Of a stretch of 64,000 bases of DNA, positions 51,335-62,303 are shown piece after piece (position 1 is the first letter of the stretch; every line of letters begins with the position of its first letter). Under the pieces are notes generated by a model. The model was not told the origin of the DNA. It searched no databases and saw only the letters and a list, made by a program, of their open reading frames with translations. A program made the position numbers and the translations under genes. Source of the stretch: Mesocentrotus franciscanus (Eukaryota > Echinodermata > Echinoidea > Camarodonta > Strongylocentrotidae); NCBI GenBank assembly GCA_037976565.1, contig CP137671.1, positions 24,814,197 through 24,878,196 on the forward strand, read 5' to 3'.

Positions 51335-51372
51335 GGGCGTGGCGTCAAAAATGTCTTAGCATGCTGCACGCC
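51335..51372 (+). repeat. Left 38-bp terminal inverted repeat
   Basis: Pairs with 62051-62088; differences at positions 1, 8, 21 and 29 are all transitions. It begins directly after the ATA target copy of the Harbinger-like MITE. Confidence 0.8.
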
Positions 51373-51428
51373 TGGAGCATGGGTCGCACGCCAATGGCAT
51401 GCCTTAATCTTTCATGCCGCACGCATCC

Positions 51429-51660
51429 GGCTAGCTTCACTCTATCAACTGATTGCCCCATGCCGCCTGCGTACGCAAGACAGTCTGAGCATGCTGCACG
51501 CACCGAGCATGCGTAGCTTAGCGCTGAAGATTATCCCCGTGCGCCTGCACCCGGCTTGCTTCACTCAATCAACTGATTACCCCATGCCGCCTGCGTACGC
51601 AAGAAAGTCTGAGCATGCTGCACGCACCGAGCATGTGTAGCTTACCGCATGGGTCTTTAA
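51429..51660 (+). repeat. 124-bp tandem duplication in the left subterminal zone
   Basis: GGCTAGCTTCACTCTATCAA at 51429 recurs as GGCTTGCTTCACTCAATCAA at 51553, and the copies stay aligned through GCCGCCTGCGTACGCAAGA and GCATGCTGCACGCACCGAGC. GCATGC(T)GCACGC also occurs in the terminal repeat itself, so the zone appears to have grown from terminal sequence. GC content is far above the surroundings. Confidence 0.75.
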
Positions 51661-51939
51661 AAATCCTAATATTGCGCTCCGCACGCAGTCGGCACAGGCA
51701 TATATTGCATTTTAATAAGCATCTGCGAGTTGCAATGATTACCATTATATCAGCGATCCCATTTATCATGTTTTTAGCTTTCTAGGCGAAATTTCCTTAA
51801 GAACTTTATATCAATTGATAAGAATTATGGCGGTGATCGCATTTGTTCCGAACAAATATGAGTAATACGGAGAAGGGTTTCGAAATCGCAATTGTCATTT
51901 TAGAGGTTTTAGAGATTTCATAAACCAATCCGATTGTAT

Positions 51940-52985
51940 GATATTTTATTGAGGGGGCACAAGATTGATCTGAAACTTAGGGGCGGAAAATTTATATTTT
52001 ATTGAGGGGGCGGAAAATTCATATTTTATCAAGAGGGCGCAATCTGAAACTTAGGGGTGGAAAATGTATATTTTATTGAGGGGGCGAAAAATTGATCTGA
52101 AACTTAGGGGCGGAACATTATATTTTATTGAGGGGCGCAAAATTGATCTGAAACTTAGGGCGGAAAATGTATATTTAATTGAGGGGCGCAAAATTGATCT
52201 GAAACTTAGGGGCGGAACATTTATATTTTATTGAGGGGCGCAAAATTGATCTGAAACTTAGGGGCGAAAATTAATCTGAAACTAAGGGGACGGAAAATTT
52301 ATATTTTATTAAGGGGCGCAAAATTGATCTGAAACTTAGGGGCGGAACATTTATATTTTATTGAGGGGCGCAAAATTGATCTGAAACTTAGGGGCGGAAA
52401 ATGTATATTTAATTGAGGGGCGCAAAATTGATCTGAAACTTAGGGGCGGAACATTTATATTTTATTGAGGGGCGCAAAATTGATCTGAAACTGAGGGGCG
52501 AAAATTAATCTGAAACTAAGGGGACGGAAAATTTATATTTTATTGAGGGGCAAAATTGATCTGAAACTTAGGGCGGAACATTTATATTTTATTGAGGGGG
52601 CTCAAAATTGATCTGAAACTTAGGGGCGGAAAATGTATATTTAATTGAGGGGCGCAAAATTGATCTGAAACTTAGGGGCGGAACATTTATATTTTATTGA
52701 GGGGGCGCAAAATTGATCTGAAACTGAGGGGGCGAAAATTAATCTGAAACTAAGGGGGGACGGAAAATTTATATTTTATTGAGGGGGCAAAATTGATCTG
52801 AAACTTAGGGGCGGAACATTTATATTTTATTGAGGGGGCTCAAAATTGATCTGAAACTTAGGGGGCGGAAATTTATATTATATTGAGGGGCGCAAAATTG
52901 ATCTGAAACTTAGGGGGCGGAAAATGAATATTTTATTGAGGGGGCGAAAATCAATCTGAAACTAAGGGGGGACGGAAAATTTTCC
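51940..52985 (+). repeat. 52-bp satellite with 234-bp higher-order period
   Basis: Roughly twenty units consist of ATTGAGGGGCGCAAAATTGA, TCTGAAACTTAGGGGCGG and a AA(C/A)ATTTATATTTT block. A variant subunit, GGGGCGAAAATTAATCTGAA, occurs at 52261, 52495, 52729 and 52941, giving spacings of 234, 234 and 212 bp: the array was amplified at two levels. The G-run lengths vary (GGGG to GGGGG), which would break any reading frame. Confidence 0.9.
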
Positions 52986-52991
52986 CGTGGA

Positions 52992-54010
52992 GAAATAGAA
53001 AGTCTCATTCTTTCTCTTAAAATGTTGTCCACCTTCTTCTAGATAACCCTTTTGTGTTAAAATATAATGTCCGATGTATATTATTTCCGTCAATAGCATA
53101 TAATGAACGTATCATTTTAATTTGATGCAACAGAGCTTTACAATAAAAATCAAAAAATTATTTTTTATATTTTGTTTACAGTAATATTCTTCTCATTCGA
53201 CATATCAGCCGCGCGTTCTCTATTTTCGTTCCCTATAATATATAAGGTGTATGTGTTCATCATCAGGGATATGTTATAATAATTTATCTCAAAGAAGGAA
53301 TGATGCTGGCATACAAGCAAATGGCGGATTAGAAAACAATATGAAAGATGAAGATGGAAAACGACATTGACAGATAGACAGAGAGAGAGAGAGAGAGTGA
53401 GATAGAGAGGAGGGAGCAAGAACCATTGACGTAGTCTGTACTTAGTTTGTACAGTAATATACTTCTCATTTCGATATCAGCCGTTCGTTCCGTTTTTTCC
53501 TTATTCATATCAAAGTTATGGTATAACAATTTTTCTCAAAATCGAAAGGAATAATTTTGGAATAAAAACAAATAGTGGAACGGAAAGCAGAACGAGAGAT
53601 TGAGACGGAAAACGGCGTTGAGAGAGCACTCAGTTCTCCTATCATCTTTTCGTCTGTGACATTTTACTGAATCACATCTTCTTGTTTATTCCTTTATCTT
53701 TCCATGATTGTTATATCTTTGAATGAATATTTCAGATAGGGTAAAATCTGGTTCTGCGTTACGTGATTAACGATTTTTATTAAGGAGTAGGCCTAGATCT
53801 ATGTCGAAACGTGCTCTCATTAAAAATTGCGGAACAGAAAACAGTATGAGAGTAGAAGATGGAAAACGGTCTTTAAAGAGAGCGAGAGAGACAGGCAGAC
53901 AGAAAGGGAGAGAGAGAAAAAAAGTAATTAGACATTATATAGTCTGTACTGTATTTATTATTATGCTATTTGTCTCTCCTATTACCGAGCCCCCCCTGGA
54001 TTCTTCTTTA
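52992..54010 (+). repeat. Left arm of a large imperfect palindrome
   Basis: It holds three related units, each with GAAGATGGAAAACG followed by a GA microsatellite and flanked by a TTCGATATCAGCC-like block. Each finds its complement in reverse order in 56365-57608. The outermost block GTTGTCCACCTTCTTCTAGA (53024) is exactly complementary to bases near 57560-57579. Confidence 0.85.
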
Positions 54011-54049
54011 GTTCATTTTTATCATGTTTACATATTTTTGCTAAAGTAT

Positions 54050-55715
54050 GTTTTGATCGGCTCTCGAGTTTGCACGTTCTATAAGTCTGCAGTTGGTTGT
54101 ATGTTTATAATCTTGGGGAAATTTTTTGTATTGGTTTCTAGGGTAACAAATGATCAAATTAGAATTTAAAATGTATAACATGTTACAGAAAAGTATTTGT
54201 GTTTAGTGGTTTATTATTTTTGTCTTAATTCATCTCCTTCCTCTCTCTTTTCCTCCTTCTTGATCACCCTATTGTTTCATTTCATATTGTTTATTTCTGA
54301 ACTCTAAATATTATGATACCCATCTTCCTTCACTTGCATTTATTTGAACTTAAACTTTAAACAAGCAATATGATTTTGTTGTTCTTTTTTCCCTGTTTAA
54401 CACTTTTTGTTACCTAATTTCGATTCTTTCGCTTAAAATCTATCACAATCACTAACATAATAATTTATGGCGCATAATATGTGAACGCAAAGTAGCCATA
54501 GCGTGAAAGGCGAGTTTATTAGTTTAATAGAGAGGGGTGGGGGGGGTCGAGGAACAAAGGGAAGCATTATCCCGTGTGTTGTTCGTGACATCCATTCAAT
54601 ACACTACTGTTTAATACCGGCGGGCGGGGTAGGGCAAAGGCAACTTTGAATGCTCAAAGGAACAATGTCAAAGGTGAAGAGGGAAGCGTTATCCCGTGTA
54701 TTGTTCGTGACATCCATTCAATACACTACTGTTTAATACCCCATGTAGGCCGGCGGGGTAGGGCAAAGGCAACTTTGAATGCTCAAAGGAACAATGTCAA
54801 AGGTGAAGAGGAAGCGTTATCCCGTGTATTGTTCGTGACATCCATTCGATACACTACTGTTTAGTACCCCATGTAGGCCGGCGGGGTATGGCAAAGGCAT
54901 ATTTGAATGCTCGAGATGCCATTGTTACCTCTATTATTACGTACACTATACGCCGATCAAAATATTTAATTATTATATAGGTGACGCATAAACCCTCAAA
55001 ACATATCTACTTTGATGAGGTGTTTCGTACATTATATGATCACATATATAAACACCTATAACATGTTCATAGCTCATAATCAGCACAAACTTACACTTGA
55101 GTGTTTATAAATCACTCAGATTTTGAAACATTTGTTCAAGTTTGTGTTTACATTAAACACGAAATAAACACATATGGGTGATAATAAACACGTCATATGT
55201 GTTATTCATCGTGTTTTAAGTGTTTATAAATGAGAAAACTATGTTTAGGGATGTGCAATACACCCCGTTCAAGTACATGTATTTACGTTCTAAGGGTTTA
55301 ATGTCTCAATTATAATTACATGTTTTGATCTGCTCTCGAGTTTGCACGTTCTATAAGTCTACAGTTGGTTGAATTTTTATATTCTTGGGAAATTATTTTG
55401 TATTGGTTTCTAAGGTAACAAATGATCAAATGGAATTCATATTTAAAATTTAATTAAATTCAAATTTATTAATCATGCACAAAATAACATGGTATAACAA
55501 TCACTTTCCGGCTGTTTCTGCAAATATATAACCAAATTAACATACTATCAATTAATGTGCGTGTTTAAGTGTTTATAAAGTGCGACAGAAAAGTATTTGT
55601 GTTAAGTAGTTTTCCAATGTATTATTTTTGTCTCAAATCATCTCCTTCCTCCCTCTTTTCCTCCCTCTCGATTACTCATATTGTTAATTTCATATTGTTT
55701 ATTTCTGAACTCTAA
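54050..55715 (+). repeat. 1.27-kb direct-repeat units, left cluster
   Basis: TTTTGATCGGCTCTCGAGTT at 54051 recurs at 55323 (TTTTGATCTGCTCTCGAGTT), 1272 bp later. The unit order is: GTACACTATACGCCGATCAA block (54940), AT-rich segment with repeated GTGTTTATAAA motifs and a CATATG hairpin (55166-55204), CTCTCGAG block, CTCCTTCCTC block (54234, 55640), AACGCAAAGTAGCC block (54484), then a 129-bp subarray. The second unit stops near 55715. Confidence 0.8.
54623..54900 (+). repeat. 129-bp tandem subarray
   Basis: GGCGGGGTAGGGCAAAGGCA at 54623, 54752 and (as GGCGGGGTATGGCAAAGGCA) 54880 marks units of 129 and 128 bp, each with GTTATCCCGTGTATTGTTCG and CATCCATTCAATACACTACT. Related units recur at 59185-59405. 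A 72-codon frame through it repeats itself in a shifted frame and is not a gene. Confidence 0.85.
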
Positions 55716-56364
55716 TGGATCGGCGGCCTGTGATAAACTAAAGTGAAAAGAGCTTTTCGTCGGCTATCAAACTATCTAATACTAGCTTTAACGCTATACA
55801 CTGAACTCAACATCATGGACGAACATAGTATTTGATGGAAAGACTTACATGTACTTGGGCTATATATCATTGCTCTTCTGTCAAATGATTGACAGTGAAC
55901 ATTTCACACAAATAATATGATGCATTTACTTCAATGAAACTCGATAAACATGTTCAATCACAATGTTAATGAAAAGTAGCTATTATTATTGTCATAATCG
56001 TGAAGGTGGCTAATGTGCCTTTATCTTTCTAACTAATTAATCAGTTGATGTTCCAGATATATAGGCCCGACATGTTGAGAGTAGTCAATTTTATGTTCTC
56101 GTATTTGCGCAATTTTCGCCCCAACTTTTTAATTGATTGTTTTCAGGAGAATTGTTCTGTTGCACCTATCAATTATATACTCCACCTGGCGATCCACTCA
56201 CATTCGGATACCAAAATTTCATTACGTTCCTTATCAAACCATAATTACATAAAGTGATCCAAAGCTGTGGAATTATCGTCTTCAGTTTATTAGAAAAAGG
56301 CCATTCTTTATCAAGTTTAGAAAAGAATTGTTGAGTGTAAATCATGATTTAAAAAAAGAAACTA
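55716..56364. other. Single-copy spacer at the palindrome centre
   Basis: No repeat or gene recognised. A 70-codon frame (56045-56257) lacks features. Confidence 0.5.
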
Positions 56365-57608
56365 AAGAGGAAACCACAGCGGGGGGCTGTGGGTATTGAT
56401 CGGAGAGACAAATAGCATAATAACAAATAACAATACGTCCAACTTTCTCTCTCTCTCTCTCTCGTTTTCTCAACGTCATTTATTATCTTCATCTCTCATG
56501 GTGCTTTCTGTTCCGCGATTTTTTGATGAGATCGCGTTTCGACTTACACCTACATAAAAATAGCTGATCATAATTATAACGTAGAACCAGATTTGACCCT
56601 ATCTGAAATATTCATTCAAATCTATCAATCATGGAAAGATAAAGGAATAATAAAAATGTGACTTAGTAAAATGTCACAGACGAAAAGATGACATGAGAAA
56701 TGATTGTTTCGCTCTCTTTATGTCTTTCTCTATCTCTCTTGCTCGCTTTCTCAGCGCCATTTTCTATCTTCATCTTTGGTACTGTTTTCCGTTCCGCTAT
56801 TTGCTGTCATTCCAAAAGTATTCCTTTCGATCTTGAGATAAATTATTATACCATAACCTCGATATGGAGAAGGAAAACACTAACGAGCGCCTGATGATTT
56901 CGAAATGAGAAGAATATTACTGTACAATAATTATAAAAAGTAAAACTTTTAATGTAAGTCTGTGTTGTATCAAAATGATATGAACAAACATGTTTATTAT
57001 GCTATGATATTGACGTTACTTATATACGTCGGACATTATACTTTAGCGAAAAGATATAAACAAACAAAAAGAAAGTAACTAACAAAAACATCAGAGCTGG
57101 GAGGGGATCGGAGATTCGGAGAGACAAATATCATAATAATAAATACAGTACAGACTACGTCCAACTTTCTATCCTCCCCCCTCTTTTTCTGTCTCTCTCT
57201 CCCACTGTCCGTATGTATGTCTGTCTTTCTCTCTGTCTTTCTGTCAATGTCGTTTTCCATCTTCATCTTTCATGTTGTTTTCTATTCCGACATTTGCTAG
57301 TATGCCGGCATCATTCCTACCTTGAAATAAATTATTATAACATATCCCTGATAATGTACACATATACCTTATATTTATTATAGGGAACGAAAATGGGGTC
57401 GAAATGAGAAGAATACTACTGTACAAAAATTATAGAAAGTAAAATTTTGATTTTGAATGTAAATCTTTGTTGCGTCAAATAAAATGATACGTTCATTTAT
57501 GTTATTGACAGAAATAATATACATCGGACATTATACTTTAGCACAAAAGGGTTATCTAGAAGAAGGTGGACAACATTAAAGGAGAAAGAATAAAACTTTC
57601 TCTTTTAT
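56365..57608 (-). repeat. Right arm of the large imperfect palindrome
   Basis: It is complementary to 52992-54010 in reverse order. It contains one additional direct duplication: a GACATTATACTTTAGC block occurs near 57030 and again near 57528, with matching upstream sequence, about 500 bp apart. CT microsatellites here correspond to GA tracts in the left arm. The arm is about 225 bp longer than its partner. Confidence 0.8.
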
Positions 57609-58345
57609 TTAAAAAAAAAATAACATAATACCCAACCAAAACCGAAGAAATCTTGAAAAGGAGACAAGAACAATATGAAAAGGACACAACAAATTTTTAA
57701 AAAGATTGAATTCTAGAGCAGAAGATGATAGGGAAACGTAATAGTTTGTAAGTATTGGCAAATTTTGACAATTATAGTTTGTATGTATTGACAAAGTATA
57801 TACAACCAAAAAATGACATAGAAATATTTGAAAGTATTTTAGACCTATATAGAATACACGAAAAGAGTTATGTCTTAGGCCCCTACAGCTAAGTTACGTA
57901 AGAGGAACAATGAACGTGGCCATGGGTAAAGTTCGTTGTCATGGTTGTAAACTCCAACAATAGAAGAACGAAGGTAAGGCATTAGGGTTCGTGCCGTCAT
58001 AAGCTTCTACAGGGCGAGCGCGGATTACGCTGCTCCCAATGAGGTACTAGCAGTATCAGTATTCTGTGTATGGAAAGGTCTCAAGCGAAAGTCAATATTT
58101 GTGGGACAGACATCGCGGAGCTGTATACGCAGCTGCTATACGAATTTCATGTGAGAGAAAACTTGACATGCTTATGAAAAAGTACAATTATAATGAATAA
58201 TATGAAAGTACAAAAACAGGAGCAATGGAAAATGATATTATATACTTTGAAAATACCCTCAAATCCACTAGTTTAGAGAATTAGTGGCAGAGAAAGGCAA
58301 TTTTAGGCTTGTAAAGACGCGTCATTCACCTACCTAGGAACGGGT
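57609..58345. other. Single-copy segment, GC-richer centre
   Basis: Between the palindrome and the next repeat unit lies a segment (about 57880-58150) of higher GC than its flanks, with no frame, tRNA or terminal repeats recognised. It is the least explained unique part of the 10.75-kb region. Confidence 0.45.
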
Positions 58346-59405
58346 TAATACGTACACTATAAGCCGATCAAAATATTTAATTATATATAGGTGACGCATA
58401 AACCCTCCAAACATATCTACTTTGATAAGGTGTATCGTACATTATATGATCACATAAAACACCTATAACATGTTCATAGCTCATAATCAGCACAAACTTA
58501 CACTTGAGTGTTTATAAATTACTCAGATTTCGAAACATTTGTTTAAGTTTGTGTTTAACTTAAACACAATATAAACGCATATGGGTGATAATAAACACGT
58601 CATATGTGTTATTCATCGTGTTTTAAGTGTTTATAAATTAGAAAACTATGTTTAGGGATGTGCAATACACCCCGTTCAAGTACATGTATTTACGTTTTAA
58701 GGGTTTAATGTCTCAATTATAATTACATGTTTTGGTCGGCTCTCGAGTTTGCACGTTCTATAAGTCTACAGTTGGTTGAATTTTTATATAATTGTTTTGT
58801 AACAAATGATCAGATGGAATTTAGAATTAAAATGTGTGTGTTTAGGTGTTCATAAAGTGTTACATAAAAGTATTTGTGTTTAGTGGTTTCCAATGTATTT
58901 TTTTTGTCTTAAATCATCTCCTTCCTCCCTCTCGATTACTCTTATTGTTTCATTTCATATTGTTTATTTCCGAACTGTAAATATGATACCCATCTTTCTT
59001 CACTTGCATTTATGTCAACTTAAACTATAAAGTAGCAATATGATTTTGTTGTTTTTTTCCCTGTTTAACACTTTTTGGTTATCTAATTTCGATTCTTTCG
59101 CTCAAAATCTATCACAATCACTAACATAATAATTTATGGCGCATAATATGTGAACGCAAAGTAGCCATAGCGAGAAGGGGGGAGGTCGAGGAACAAAGGG
59201 AAGCGTTATCCCGTGTATTATCCCGTGTATTGTTCGTGACATCCATTCAATACACTACTGTTTAATACCCCATGGAGGCCGGTGGGGTAGGGCAAAGGCA
59301 ACTTTGAATGCTCAAAGGAACAATGTCAAAGGTGAAGAGGAAGCATTAACCTGTGTATTGTTCGTGACATCCATTCAATACACTATTGTTTAGTATTCCC
59401 ATGTA
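58346..59405 (+). repeat. 1.27-kb direct-repeat unit, right copy
   Basis: It runs in the same order and orientation as the left cluster: GTACACTATAAGCCGATCAA (58352), GGTCGGCTCTCGAGTT (58742), CTCCTTCCTCCCTC (58919), AACGCAAAGTAGCC (59154) and the GTTATCCCGTGTATT subunits (59206-59345). It is separated from the left cluster by the right palindrome arm. Confidence 0.8.
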
Positions 59406-61025
59406 GGGGGTATCTACGACATTCTACGACCTTCTTTTATTACCTCTCTACTTCCCACTTTTTTTTATCTTTTCCTTTTATTTCCCTCTACATCTCTTTC
59501 TCTCGCCACGACCTTCTTTTATTTCCTCTCTATAATATATCTCTCTCCCTCTCTCCATTTTCTTTTATTTCCTCTCTACATTTTTCTTTCACTGTCTCTC
59601 GCCCTCTCTCTCTCCCCCTCCCTCTCTCTATCTTCTTTTATTTCCACGCTATATCTCTCTCTGTCTTCTTTTATTTCCTCTCTACATCTCCCTCTTTCTC
59701 TATCATCTCCTTTTATTTCCTCCCTACATCTCTCTTTCTCTCTCTCTCTCTCTATCATCTCCTTTTATTTCCTCTCTACATCTCTCTCTCTCTCTCCAAT
59801 CTCCTATATTTATATTTATATATCTCTCTCTTCTCCTTTTATTTTCAATCTCTCTCTATCTTCTCCTTTTATTTCCGCTCTACATCTCTCTCTCCCTCTC
59901 GCTCTCTTTCCCTATTTCCTCTCTACATATCTCTCTCTCTCCCTCTCGCTCGCTATCTTCTGTTATTTCCGCTCTACATCTCTCTCCTCCTCTATCTTCT
60001 TTATTTCCTCTCTACATCCCCTCTCTATCTACGACCTTCTTTTATTACCTCTCTACGTCTCACTCTATTATCTTCTCCTTTTATTTCCCCTCTACATCTC
60101 TTTCTCTCGCTACGACCTTCCTTTATTTCCTCTCTATAATATATCTCTCTCCCTCTCTCCATCTTCTTTTATATCCTCTCTACATTTTTTCTCTCACTCT
60201 CTCTCGCCCTCTCTCTCTCCCCTCTCTCTCTCTCTATCTTTTTTATTTCCACGCTATATCTCTATCTTCTTTTATTTCCTCTCTACATCTCTCTCTCTCT
60301 CTCTCTCCGATCTCCTATAATTATATATATTTATATATCTCTCTCTTCTCCTTTTATTTTCAATCTCTCTCTATCTTCTCCTTTTATTTCTGCTCTACAT
60401 CTCTCTCCCTCTCGCTCTCTTTCCCCATTTCCTCTCTATTATCTGTCTGTCCCTCTCGCTCGTTATCTTCTGTTATTTCCACTCAATATCTCTCTCCTCT
60501 TCTCTCTTCTTTATTTCCTCTCTACATCCCCTCTCTATATACGACCTTCTTTTATTACCTCTCTACGTCTCACTCTATTATCTTCTCCTTTTATTTCCCT
60601 TTACATCTCTTTCTCTCGCTACGACCTTCTTTTATTTCCTCTCTATAATATATCTCTCTCCCTCTCTCTATCTTCTTTTATTTCCTCTCTACATATCTCT
60701 CTCACTCTCTCTTTCTTATATTCCCTCTCTACATATCTTTCTCCCTCTATCTCCTTCTTCTGTTATTTCATATCAATATCTCTATATATTTTCCTTTTAT
60801 ATCCTCTCTTTACATCACCCCCATTATATCTACGACCTTCATTTATTACTTCTCTACGTCTCACTCTCTATCTTCTCCTTTTATTTCCTCTCTTCATCTG
60901 TCTCTCTCTACGACCTTCCTTTATTTCCTCTATCTATATATATCTCTCACTCTCTCCGATCTTCTTGTTTTAATTCCTCTTCATATCCCTATGATCTTCT
61001 TTGATTTTTATCTTTATCTACACGA
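59406..61025 (+). repeat. 1.6-kb pyrimidine-rich array with nested periods
   Basis: TACGACCTTCTTTTATTACC opens repeat blocks near 59422, 60030 and 60540, with a weaker copy near 60832, giving long periods of about 510-610 bp. Inside, a shorter unit TTTATTTCCTCTCTACATCT recurs every 40-60 bp between CT microsatellites. The plus strand is nearly all pyrimidine. Minus-strand Arg/Glu-rich frames are artefacts. Confidence 0.85.
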
Positions 61026-61059
61026 TCTTCTTTTATTAAAACATTATTAATTTAACTAA

Positions 61060-61530
61060 CGAGGATCGTAAGGACGTAGAATATCGTGCCGTCAATCACT
61101 CGCAGACGGGTCACATTAAATGACAAATAATTTCTTTACATACCGAGGATCGTAAGTACGTACGTCAGGCCCCCTTGAAGAATTGAGTTGTGTCATCAAT
61201 CAGATGTAAGTCGAATAGTTGAATGACAACTAATACCTAACGACTATCGTAAGTACGTCAGGACGTCTTGAAGAATTATTTTGGGTCGGCTCGACTAGAA
61301 TAACAAGTAATTTCGTTACCCACCGATGATCGTACGGACGTCGCGCCGTCACGATTACTTTAGTTGCGTTGTTGTCAAAGAGTTCCTTTGCAATCAATCG
61401 AAGGCGGGTCGAATTGAGTGACAAATAACTTTTATTTACTCACGATCATAGTTAGTAATTCAGACAATCTTGAAGAATTTGATCACGTCGCTCTGAATAA
61501 CAAATAATTTCTTTGCTTTACGGATGATTT
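61060..61530 (+). repeat. Degenerate array, unit about 85-100 bp
   Basis: Units carry C(G/C)A(G/T)GATCGTAAG(G/T)ACGT near 61061, 61143, 61239 and 61323, followed by a GTCGAAT or GTCACATT block and GACAA(A/C)TAA. A more decayed fifth unit begins near 61440. Confidence 0.65.
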
Positions 61531-61729
61531 AATTAAAGAAAAAATAAACCCATATTTATTTTCAGAAATACAAATCGTCGATTCATGAACCCTTTTACGT
61601 TTTCGAAATGACGACCCGCTAACTTTTTCAAAACAATAAAAGGGCCCTTGTCACAATGTACTAGATCTAGGTTAATTATTTTTACAAATTGAGATTATAA
61701 GATTAATTTTTAACAAGATGGGAAACGCG

Positions 61730-62050
61730 GCCGGACTCGAGAGACATGGTAGATTATTTTACAAGATAGATAAACGCAGCCGGTCGCGAGCAGCATGATG
61801 GATTAAGGTAGACAAGGAGGTCATACCAAACGCGAGAGGCATGACAGATTATTTATACAAGCGGCGTGCATGCAGGCAGCGAGCAGCGCGGTGGATTAAA
61901 ATAAACAACGAGGCCATGCCGGACGCGATTGGCATGGTAGCCAGCCATGCCATACGCGGCGGACTTGGTAGCTAACAGCGAACAGGATGTAGGCATGTCG
62001 GTGGCAGACAGCATGCTGAGAACAATAGGGGCATGCCCGGGCGTGCCGCC
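61730..62050 (+). repeat. Right subterminal GC-rich degenerate repeats
   Basis: AACGCGGCCGG, AACGCAGCCGG, AAACGCGAGAGG and GGACGCGATTGG start successive units of 40-55 bp that share a GCATG(G/A)(T/C)(A/G) and GATTA block. GCATGCC and CGTGC words recall the left subterminal zone, consistent with both ends belonging to one element. Confidence 0.6.
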
Positions 62051-62088
62051 GGCGTGCAGTATGCTAAAACATTTTTGACGTCACGCCT
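62051..62088 (-). repeat. Right 38-bp terminal inverted repeat
   Basis: Complement of 51335-51372 with four transitions; TA follows at 62089-62090, and the LINE 3' tail begins about 10 bp further on. Confidence 0.8.
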
Positions 62089-62303
62089 TAAGGGAGATAA
62101 TAATAATATAATAATAATAATAATTTGTTCTTATATGGCGCATTTCATGTCTGTTGACATTTCAATGCGCTTTACATTTTTACAATATACATATATAAAG
62201 TAAAACACGATCATAAAAGGAAGATGAAACAGAAACATATATAGAAAACAATGAAGTGCTTAATTACAAATAGAAAAATTACAACATTACTTATTCTTAA
62301 ATA

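Larger units (their letters stand above)
51335..62088. mobile_element. Candidate 10.75-kb repeat-built foldback transposon
   Basis: A 38-bp terminal inverted repeat bounds the region: GGGCGTGGCGTCAAAAATGT at the left and the complement of AGGCGTGACGTCAAAAATGT at the right, matching at 34 of 38 positions with only transitions. TA lies just outside both ends (51333-51334 and 62089-62090). In order the interior holds a 124-bp duplication, a 52-bp satellite, the left arm of a long palindrome, 1.27-kb repeat units, unique spacer, the right arm of the palindrome, another spacer, a further repeat unit, a 1.6-kb pyrimidine array, and two degenerate arrays. No transposase frame is visible, so it would be non-autonomous. 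Sea-urchin TU elements also combine long inverted repeats with tandem-repeat domains, but identity is not shown. The alternative is an accidental pair of one MITE's ends spread apart, or a nest of separate repeats. Confidence 0.5.

Noticed and set aside
51940..52985. CRISPR-like array
   Set aside because: Units are contiguous and share one sequence throughout, with no unique spacers; it is a satellite in a eukaryotic genome.
54646..54864. Frame with internally repeated peptide
   Set aside because: The frame follows the 129-bp tandem units and shifts between copies, so it is not selected as protein.
59576..59758. Arg/Glu-rich minus-strand frame
   Set aside because: Translation of the pyrimidine-rich array.
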